NCBI RefSeq assembly: GCF_963675165.1
Contig: NC_087386.1
Span: forward strand, 3,164,169 to 3,228,168
DNA length: 64,000 nt
Direction of reading: 5' to 3'
DNA from: Halichondria panicea
Lineage: Eukaryota; Porifera; Demospongiae; Suberitida; Halichondriidae
In this document: positions 55,898-64,000 of the stretch, in pieces
Position numbering within the stretch: the stretch's first letter is position 1
Layout: each line of letters starts with the position of its first letter
Translations under genes and position numbers: made by a program
Notes under the pieces: generated by a model
Seen by the model: only the letters and a program-made list of their open reading frames with translations
Databases searched by the model: none
What the model was told of the DNA's origin: nothing

Positions 55898-57548
55898 TTA
55901 ATTATGACACACCTTACATACACCGGCAGTAATTACTTTAACAGGAGAATATACGTCATATCGTTTTTGAATCATTAGGGGTAGTCCTTCTCTGATTTCA
56001 TCAAGCCTTTTCAAGTCCACCTCACCGTACACTATACTTTCTTTTTCTTTTGTAGAGGCGATAACATCACCTCTGTAATAAATAGGTTATTGATTAGACA
56101 CAACAAGCTACATGCAAGCACATACCCTGGATTTGAGATCATAGAGTGCCCGTATGCAGTGTAACACGCCCCAGGAGAGTCATCTCTAGCAGGACTGATG
56201 GCCGTAACATACAGCTGGTTCTGCAAGGCACTGAAGCGAAGTAGGCTATAAGTAACTAAATGACAGGCTGTACTATATAGACCTCACATTGCTCTAATCA
56301 GTACTTCCCAATCCGGTGGTCCAGTTATCATGCTGAAAGCTGCTGGGTAGCATATCAACTTGCAGCCTGGATTGTGAATACATACATTACGTAGATACGT
56401 GTGTGGCTATAAACTTTAATTATATAGTACCTTTTTGTGCGTAGAGAGATGCTAGCTCAGGGAATCTAATGTCACGACAGATACCAATTCCAATCTTACA
56501 CCACTCTGTTGAAGAAGAGCGTAGATGAAAAAACAGAAAAAAAATTGCGTTTGAAGTATGCCTGTGTCAAATGTGAAAAGTTCACTTCCTCCAGTGAGGG
56601 TAACAGACTCCTTGAACTTTATCTTCCCAGGAATGTCAATATCAAATAGGTGCATCTGTGTACACAACCAGCATAATTTTGAATTGTAACAGGAATGTAT
56701 TTCTTGCATCTCAATCCATTAACAATTTTATCAAGCAGTTATTACAGTGTACTTACTTTCCTGTACTTTCCTAGAAAATCTCCCTGAGGTCCAAACACAG
56801 CACACGTATTGTAAAAATTGTCTCCATCCTTCTCTGGAATAGATCCTGCATATAATTATGAGTTCAAGTTAATTTAATAAGATTGTGTCTGGAAAAAACC
56901 CAGTGGATGATTAAACTGTGAAGAAAATTGCTGGTCCGCCCTTGAAAAAAAGTGGTCCTTGAAATCTATACACTGCATGGTATATTATGGTGTGGAGAGA
57001 ACCCAGGTTGCCATATAAATAGCTCTAAAGAACATTACAAGTGCTACAAAAATTATTAAGTGGACAGGAGGGACCATATTTCTCTGGATCGACCAAAATT
57101 TAGAACGAAAAAATTGGTCCCTGACCATTTTTTCAAATTATGCGCAACATGCATTATTTAGTGACTGACCACCAATTAGGTAGATCCTACACTCTCTAGC
57201 AAGTTTGGAGAGACAATCACTGGTAATACCACCTGGGATGGTCTCAGCATAGTCAGGGAAACAGCCCGTGTCGTACGGAGAGTTGAAGCACTCCTATATA
57301 CAACATATAAATTAGACACAGATCGTAATAAAATAATAGGGGAAATCTATGATACTAATTATGTCTAGATCAAAGGACAAAGGACACAGCAGTAAAAAAA
57401 ATAGCTTGGCACTCACAGGGAGAGAAATGACTCTTGCGTTATTTTCAGCAGCTTCCCTGATCAGGCTCTCCGCCTTGTGAAGGTTTGCATTCTTGTCTTT
57501 TCCAACTGTTAGCTGTATTAAAGCTATCTTAAACTTCCCAGCTGCCAT
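55898..57548 (-). CDS. NIT2: Omega-amidase NIT2 (nitrilase superfamily), complete, 8 exons
   Basis: NIT2 hydrolyses alpha-ketoglutaramate and alpha-ketosuccinamate to ketoacid plus ammonia, closing the glutamine transaminase cycle. Exons: 57417-57548, 57170-57293, 56757-56845, 56562-56655, 56431-56505, 56288-56366, 56126-56230, 55898-56072. Phases close to give 290 residues (human 276). The catalytic triad is visible: Glu45 ([11 protein letters not shown]), Lys115 ([16 protein letters not shown]) and Cys156 ([13 protein letters not shown]). TASPARD-like [20 protein letters not shown] and a final beta-strand region ([20 protein letters not shown]) follow. The intron after 56562 has a GC donor (GACACAG|gcatac). 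The C-terminus runs about 15 residues past the human end, with two Cys. The start at 57548 is the only good ATG; 4 bases further upstream the dispersed repeat R1 begins. Confidence 0.95.
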
Positions 57549-57552
57549 TGAA

Positions 57553-58463
57553 CTTGGCAATCTGTTGTAGAAATTACAACAATGGGTAAGGAATCGTTAT
57601 GATGAATTAGATGAAGTTGTATGTGAGCTCCTCCCTGACAAACAAACTGTAGTCTAGGTAACCGCCTTATCAGTCAAGTAGGCTAAAAATCTGTGTCCTT
57701 TGATGTAAGCTTTGATGTCTCTTTGTGCATATGTAAAAAAAAAAAAAGAAACCTTTGACTAGCTAGGAAGAGTAGCAGCAGTAGTAGTAGCAGTGCAAGC
57801 AGGACTAGACTAGATTAAAAAGTTGGTGGAAAGAATAACTGACCGTTTGGACGTCACCTGGCTGCCAGACTTTCATCTGGACTCTTCCCCCTGAGTAGCT
57901 GGCCTTTCTCTAAGCCACAAAACTGAGCAAGAAGCTGAAGAAGCAGCTAGACAGAGACATGTACCTAGCCTTGAGAATTGGGAGGCGTGGCTCAACTAGT
58001 TAGCCCAGCCCAGAGGAATTGTTACCGTGGGTACTGAACAACCGTAGAAGTAGGGCTACCCCTGGCTTTACTGAATTAACTAGCTGTGTCTGCTGTCTAG
58101 TTGGACCAGATTTAGCTAGATAATGGGGTAGAGAATAGTTGAGCGGTGCTGTGTGTAGCTTGAACTGTACTGGCTGGCAAGAATCTAGTAAGCACCCTAT
58201 GCACTGATAACTCGTCAGAATGGAGGGTATGTTCTAGGGATCTGGACAGCTGTACATCCAAAGGAGCCAGGGAGTGCCAATCATCTTCTCCCAGTCTCTG
58301 ACACGCTAAACAAAAGGAGCTAGAACTGGGAGTCCCAGCTAGAATTGCTAGCCGGATCTAGACTAATAGAATGACATGGAGGAGTGGTGAGGCCGGATCC
58401 ACACTAATTGATCGACCTAAAGACGCTCCTGTTCCAGATTTCACGAATGGCAAGGAAAGGGTT
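57553..58463 (-). repeat. Dispersed repeat R1, copy B (full length, reversed)
   Basis: An intact copy of about 911 bp, in reverse orientation to copies A and C and very similar to copy C over its whole length. One end (cttggcaatctgttgtagaa) lies 4 bases upstream of the NIT2 ATG. The other (tggcaaggaaaggg) ends at about 58463. It therefore supplies the whole proximal 5' flank of NIT2. Confidence 0.9.
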
Positions 58464-58739
58464 ATAGTCACTGGAACTACTAAGCTGAACCAGAGCTGTA
58501 GCTTCTGTTCTGTGTATCTATACTTTCAAAATCAGCAAAGGTCCTTGTAGATTCTATATTCTCTAGTACTAATACCTTCTACCTTCAGCCATTTTTTTTT
58601 TGCCATGGTAAAAAATGATAAGCACCGCAGGTGCTGATGCCTCGGTGGAGGTGCCAAAGATAATTACTGTATAAAGCAATTATGATGATATTTTATGCAG
58701 TTCGGCCGAGGAAGCCGGTACACTGATAGGCTAGGCAGC

Positions 58740-60057
58740 CTGGCGTCATAAAATTTTGGGACCCCCCGAGCCTAGAATGTTAACATTTTAGGCCCCCCAG
58801 GGGGCCAATCTGTTAAAATTCTAGGCCTCCCACTGTGAGATTAGGCCCCCCTCTTTTCTGCACGATAGAACCATAGATAAACGAATAGAAATCTTTATCT
58901 ATGATAGAACGAAGTCAAAGAATTATGGTAAGGTTAGCTCTATTAGTTACAAAGCATCAAAGAGACTGCATGAATGCAAAGACTCTGTATCTTTGCATTA
59001 TTATTCTATCATGGAATTCAAAGTGAACCTTTCAAGTTACTCATGCTTATACCTATAAGAGTTAAATGCTTTGATGCAGCTCTGCAATGTTGGATCTGCC
59101 TGTAAGACAATCAATGTTGTGCATAGCTATCGCCATATTTGCAACTTTTTTGTGCTTACTTTCTCAGCCAAATTTCAAGACAAAACATAGCGGTGTTATC
59201 CCCAAGCGGCTGGTTGCCAAAGGAGGCAAAATTTTGTGAATTCACAATAATTATAAAGTATAAAGCACACAATTTTCAGTGCAAAGACAACAATACATAT
59301 CTTTCTCCATGTTTTCCTACATAGAAGATGTAAATTGTTGTGGGGATGCTCCAATAGCGTCACTGGCTCAGCTCTCAAGTAATGTGGAATCATAGATATA
59401 GAAGTCAAGAGAGAAACTGTTGTATCTATGGTGGAATCACAGTACATGTACATGTAATAAGAATGCAAGCAAGTGAGCCCCGCCCACTTATTAGTAGTAC
59501 AAGGGCGCTTCTCTCATATGCCCTTGCTATATAAACTAAGTTTCTTGTGTAAAGCTGTTTTTGTTCATTGTTTGAAGATTATAGCATGCAGTAGTTTCAG
59601 GCTTGATAAGCCTTTTGGAGCTTAGTAACCCAGCTCAAAAGCAGCAACCTTAAAATCCGGGATATCTGAGGTGAATAGCAGTTTCCTTTCGGGACAAGGG
59701 TAATCTTGGACAGTCCTGACCAATTCGGGACAGTTGGCACCTATGTGCTTCGTGCTGCATGAGGTCATAGAATGACATGGTGCAGTGTGATGGCTGTGAG
59801 ACCAGTGGTACTACTGTACATGCATGAAATGTGTGTGTGAGGAGAGCTGCATTCAGTAACTGGCACTGCATGCATAGACTGTGAAGACCATAGAAGATTT
59901 TATTGGTGTATTTTGAGAATGCACTGTCACATAATGTTACCGCTGTTGCGCTGTTAATGGGGGGCCTAAAATTTTAAGAGGGGGCCTAAAATGTTAAAAT
60001 TCTAGGCCCGGGGGGGCCCATTCTCATGAGGGGCCAAAAATTTTATGACACCGGTGT
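58740..60057. mobile_element. TIR element of about 1.3 kb with 'GCGTCATAAAATTTTGGG' termini
   Basis: The left end (ggcgtcataaaattttggga, then cccccgagcctagaatgtta) is matched in inverted orientation at 59955-60055 (taacattttaggccccc... and aaaattttatgacaccggtg). The inverted arms are about 100 bp and G/C-homopolymer rich. The interior has no ORF with a recognised domain, so it is probably non-autonomous. Confidence 0.75.
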
Positions 60058-60059
60058 CA

Positions 60060-60745
60060 TCGGATAGAACCTCCGGGCGACAGTTTCTCGAAGGTGGCGG
60101 CGGCTTAACCTCAAATGTGGCGGAGGCTGTTTCCTTCTTCTATCTATGGTGGCGGCTGGTGTTTTTTGGTGGCGGCATGAGAGTGTAGAGCTTTATCTAC
60201 GGTGGCGGCGGCTTAACCTCGAGGTTACGTCGGTGTTTACTTGGTGGAGGCGGCTTAGCCTCGAATATATTAATGTGGATATGTGAATAAGATAATGTTG
60301 GACCACTTGACCTTTAACTAATTAAAGTTATCTTGGCAGACTACTTCTCAAGCTTGTTTTTAGTGTCTGGGAGGGATTGTGGAGTGGTCAAGACCAGTCC
60401 AGACAGTTGCTCTAGCACTGACCTGATATCAGGCTGCTCATGGTCTCGAGGCTAGCTAGCATTTCTCTACCGTATAGCTGGTAATTTTCGTGGGGCAAAA
60501 TATTTGTGGTTGGAGGTCTGACCACGAATATTTTACCCACAAATGAAGCGACCTTGCCTATACCTTTACCTACAATCCAAGCAGCAACCACGAAAATATT
60601 ATCCACAAAATGTCTCAATATTGCTGAACCACGAATATTTTGTCCCCCGAAAATTACCTGCTATACGGTATTAGCTAAGGTCAAGTGGTTCTAACGTCAT
60701 CTATATTCACGGCTGGCCTTTACATTTTCGAGGCTAAGCCGCCGC
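60060..60745. repeat. GGC-rich repeat region flanking a MITE
   Basis: Repeated ggtggcggcggcttaacctc units occupy 60090-60260, and a reversed unit (cgaggctaagccgccgccac) lies at 60731-60755, so the region is bounded by loosely inverted copies. The MITE at 60468-60670 is nested in it. Confidence 0.55.
60468..60670. mobile_element. MITE, 'TACCGTATAGCG' family, full-length, reversed
   Basis: Reverse-complement relative of 6455-6664 over the whole 205 bp, with exact blocks such as caaccacgaaaatattatcc. Termini: taccgtatagctggtaattt and aaattacctgctatacggta. Confidence 0.85.
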
Positions 60746-60787
60746 CACCAACCACATTGCTGCACGTACACCTGCTTGTCTAAGACT

Positions 60788-61905
60788 AGCACTGAATATA
60801 TTTTCTGGGTTTCCGTTTACGAACCACAGCTCTCGGGAAAGTCAGAAAAGTTTCTCAGCAAGTTCCAGTCGATTAAAGTAACCTCAGAATTGTAAACTTG
60901 AGTATATATCAACATACTGGCTGATATCTGTATGCATCTAGACCAGCACTGAATATATTATTTTTCAGGGTTCCCGTTAACGAACCACACAGCTCTCGGA
61001 AAGTCAGAAAAGTTTCTCAGCAAGTTCTAGTCGATTAAATTAACTTCACAATGGAAACTTGAACATACTGGCTGAATCTGCTTGCATGTCTAGACCAGCA
61101 CAGAATTATTATTTTTCAGGGTTCCCGTTAATGAACCATGCACAGCTCTCGGAAAGTCAGAAAAGTTGCTCAGCAAGTTCCAGTCGATTAAAGTAACCTC
61201 AGAAGAGTATATAATCAACATACTGGCTGATATCTGCATGCATGCATGTCTAGACCAGCACTGAATATATTAGTTTTCAGAGTTCTCGTTAACGAATCAC
61301 TGCTCTCGGAAAGTCAGAAAAGTTTCTCAGCAAGTTCCAGTCGATTAAAGTAACCTCAAAAGAGTATAATTATTATATCAACATACTGGCTGATATCTGC
61401 ATGCATGTCTAGACCAGCACTGAATATGTTATTTTTCAGGGTTCGATCCCGTTAACGAACCACAGCTCTCGGAAAATCAGAAAAGTTTCTCAGCAAGTTC
61501 CAGTCGATTAAAGTAACCTCAGAATGAGTATTATATCAACATACTGCATGGCTGATATCTGCATGCATGTCTAGACCAGCACTGAATATGTTATTTTTCT
61601 GGATTCCTGTTAACGAACCACTGCTCTTGGAAAGTCAGAAAAGTTGCTTAGCAAGTTCCAGTCGATTGAAGTAACCTCAGAATTGTAAACTTGAGTATAT
61701 ATCAACATACTGGCTGATATCTGCATGCATGTCTAGACCAGCACTGAATATGTTATTTTTCTGGGTTCCCGTTAATGAACCACTGCTCTCGGAAAGTCAG
61801 AAAAGTTGCTCAGCAAGTTCCAGTCGATTAAAGTAACTTGAGTATATCAACATAACTTATTGGCTGATATACTTAATTGCTTGTATATATAGACCAGGAT
61901 TGAAG
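60788..61905. repeat. Satellite-like tandem array, about 158-bp unit x 8
   Basis: Unit starts (agcactgaatat or variant) fall at about 60788, 60951, 61091, 61252, 61411, 61573, 61735 and 61893, so spacing is about 145-163. Each unit contains gttcccgttaacgaaccac, ctctcggaaagtcagaaaag, cagcaagttccagtcgatta and catactggctgatatctgca. The inner gttaacgaac word is a short palindrome. The last unit is degenerate and abuts R1 copy C. No coding potential. Confidence 0.92.
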
Positions 61906-61983
61906 ATAATTATTCCAGTTCCCGTTCTATATAATCATGGCTCTCAAAAAGTCAGAAAAGTGGCTTGGCGTGTTTCAGTATAG

Positions 61984-62901
61984 CCCTTTCCTTGCCATTC
62001 GTGAAATCTGGAACAGGAGCGTCTTTAGGTCGATCAATTAGTGTGGATCCGGCCTCACCACGCCTCCAAGTCATTCTATTAGTCTAGATCCGGCTAGCAA
62101 TTCTAGCTGGGACTCCCAGTTCTAGCTCCTTTTGTTTAGCGTGTCAGAGACTGGGAGAAGATGATTGGCACTCCCTGGCTCCTTTGGATGTACAGCTGTC
62201 CAGATCCCTAGAACATACCCTCCATTCTGACGAGTTATCAGTGCATAGGGTGCTTACTAGATTCTTGCCAGCCAGTACAGTTCAAGCTACACACAGCACC
62301 GCTCAACTATTCTCTACCCCATTATCTAGCTAAATCTGGTCCAACTAGACAGCAGACACAGCTAGTTAATTCAGTAAAGCCAGGGGTAGCCCTACTTCTA
62401 CGGTTGTTCAGTACCCACGGTAACAATTCCTCTGGGCTGGGCTAACTAGTTGAGCCACGCCTCCCAATTCTCAAGGCTAGGTACATGTCTCTGTCTAGCT
62501 GCTTCTTCAGCTTCTTGCTCAGTTTTGTGGCTTAGAGAAAGGCCAGCTACTCAGGGGGAAGAGTCCAGATGAAAGTCTGGCAGCCAGGTGACGTCCAAAC
62601 GGTCAGTTATTCTTTCCACCAACTTTTTAATCTAGTCTAGTCCTGCTTGCACTGCTACTACTGCTGCTGCCTACTGCTGCTACTCTTCCTAGCTAGTCAA
62701 AGGTTTCTTTTTTTTTTTTTACATATGCACAAAGAGACATCAAAGCTTACATCAAAGGACACAGATTTTTAGCCTACTTGACTGATAAGGCGGTTACCTA
62801 GACTACAGTTTGTTTGTCAGGGAGGAGCTCACATACAACTTCATCTAATTCATCATAACGATTCCTTACCCATTGTTGTAATTTCTACAACAGATTGCCA
62901 A
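61984..62901 (+). repeat. Dispersed repeat R1, copy C (full length)
   Basis: Intact copy of about 918 bp starting ccctttccttgccattcgtg and ending caacagattgccaag. It is the reference for the uninterrupted sequence around the TE1/TE2 insertion in copy A (here gccaggggtagccctacttc). Confidence 0.9.
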
Positions 62902-63206
62902 GGAAAGAGATAGAGCCAAATAACCTCTGGACAATAAATTGGGGAGTATAAGTAGGAGTTAGGTGACTGGCTGAATTAAAAATGATAATGTTATAAATTC
63001 ATACTAAATCTAGCTCCGGTGTACAGACATAATTAATTCAGTCATTGTGCATGTAGCTATAGCTAGAGTCTACTGCAGACATGTGCAAGTAGCTAGCTAT
63101 TATATCAAGTCTATACTGCAGACAATGGAGAGTCTACTACTTAAAACTAGGCTGGCTAGCTTTCTACTTATTTAGTAGAGTGATCAGGCAAGAGCATATC
63201 TCATTT

Positions 63207-63255
63207 TAGCCTCGATCCCAGGCCGATCCGTCTCCAATTGAACGCTAGGTCGCCT
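63207..63255. mobile_element. Solo terminus of TE1
   Basis: tagcctcgatcccaggccga followed by tccgtct and an attgaacgctaggtcgcct block matches the first 49 bases of TE1 (21899-21947) with one mismatch, then diverges. No opposite end is present in the window. Confidence 0.8.
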
Positions 63256-64000
63256 AGAGTAAACCACTGAAGATCAGCCACCATGATAAATCGGCCGCTC
63301 GTACGCCAACACAGCACTTGCAAATTGATTTATTTTTGCTACTATATAGAGCTCTTGATGTGATGTTCCTATGAGCCAAACGAGACTTGCAACCAACGTT
63401 GTGTTCCGGAGTTAGAGTTAACTTTCCAGCGCTGCCGAAAGTACATATATTCAGCCAATTGCATGTATTTCCGGCACAACGATCTTCTCTAGAGTATGGA
63501 GGCACGATCCAGCTAAGATTAACTTCTAGTAGTAGCTAACTATGTCTACTAGCTGCATGCAAAATATGAAACTATGTGAAACTCTGTGGTGCAGCTGTTC
63601 CGCTACTAGCCACGCTTTTTTCTCACAAATCTACCGATTGAAATTCGGCCACGCCCCATTGCAGGTTATAACATCATTAGCCTCGACTCCAACCGCCCCA
63701 ACTATTATAAACAGCAATCCTCAAAGATTATATGGTAACACAGACAAAATAGACAAAATAGACTACAAAAAGAACATAAAAACAATAAACAATATTATTA
63801 TTACTACTGGCTACACGACATACAAAACCATGTTTTTTGAGTATCATTAAAAACAGCGTTCGGAATGTTTTCGCAATCCTGGTGGTACCATTTACTGCAA
63901 CTGTCACATGACGCCATATCCCCAAACCTCGATGTGACTTCCACATCAGAATATCGGCAACTACAGTATACAGGAACCTGCGTTTTTGTGACTATTGTCT
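63256..64000. other. Unassigned right edge of the window
   Basis: No gene recognised on either strand. The open stretches at 63254-63505 (minus) and 63542-63850 (plus) lack motifs and normal composition for a protein. An exon of a gene outside the window cannot be excluded. Confidence 0.4.

Noticed and set aside
61441-61460. gttcgatcccgttaacgaac resembling a tRNA T-loop
   Set aside because: It is a variant of the satellite unit; other units lack gatc and no tRNA arms surround it.
60788-61905. Regular repeats with near-constant spacing, considered as a CRISPR-like array
   Set aside because: Units of about 158 bp are homologous along their whole length, with no unique spacers, in a eukaryotic genome; it is a satellite.
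63542-63850. 102-codon plus-strand open frame at the right edge
   Set aside because: Low-complexity Ile/Thr/Asn tail from an AT-rich run and no recognisable domain.

Overview
The window is animal nuclear DNA, most likely from a demosponge. Genes are intron-dense and closely spaced, with short GT-AG introns. The sequence is AT-rich, full of ATGCAT/TACATGTA words, and crowded with small inverted-repeat transposons. The protein content also fits a sponge: a Notch-ligand-like protein with MNNL and EGF domains, an intronless beta-helix/multi-TM receptor-like protein, and conserved metazoan housekeeping genes. The species call is inference. Gene names rest on my recall of family sequences, not on a database search.

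Layout. (1) 506-10923, minus: the N-terminal half of SKIC2 (Ski2/SKIV2L), the helicase of the cytoplasmic Ski complex. Fifteen exons are resolved and the gene runs off the left edge. A complete secreted animal haem peroxidase (1671-4468, minus) lies inside one SKIC2 intron. (2) 12368-16393, plus: a 1341-residue intronless protein with a beta-helix ectodomain and about 8-9 TM segments. (3) 17799-19250, plus: a Delta-like type I membrane protein whose DSL domain is cut short. (4) 19500-24775: a mobile-DNA zone with a Myb/SANT trihelix gene and a 0.9-kb dispersed repeat (R1). R1 is split by a TIR transposon (TE1) carrying a ZAD-like zinc-finger ORF and a decayed RecQ-like helicase, followed by a second inverted-repeat element (TE2). 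(5) 26701-36229, plus: a complete 29-exon DIS3L2 exoribonuclease. (6) 36660-43849, minus: secreted FAD amine oxidases, two nearly full-length but broken copies plus a duplicated 3' fragment. (7) 45971-52619, minus: a complete 16-exon ABCB half transporter with an N-terminal TMD0-like region. (8) 54475-54678, plus: BRK1, a WAVE-complex subunit. (9) 55898-57548, minus: NIT2 omega-amidase, whose start codon sits 4 bases from a copy of R1. (10) 57553-64000: repeats only, including R1 copies, a TIR element of about 1.3 kb and an 8-unit satellite of about 158 bp.

SKIC2 and DIS3L2 both act in cytoplasmic 3'-to-5' RNA decay and lie about 16 kb apart. Otherwise the genes look functionally unrelated. 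The exon models were built by hand from splice sites, reading phase and protein similarity, and the phases close exactly for SKIC2, the peroxidase, DIS3L2, the ABC transporter, NIT2 and the Delta-like gene. I found no convincing tRNA, rRNA or CRISPR. The items least explained by known families are the TE1 cargo, the DSL-truncated ligand, the intronless receptor and the NIT2-R1 junction.
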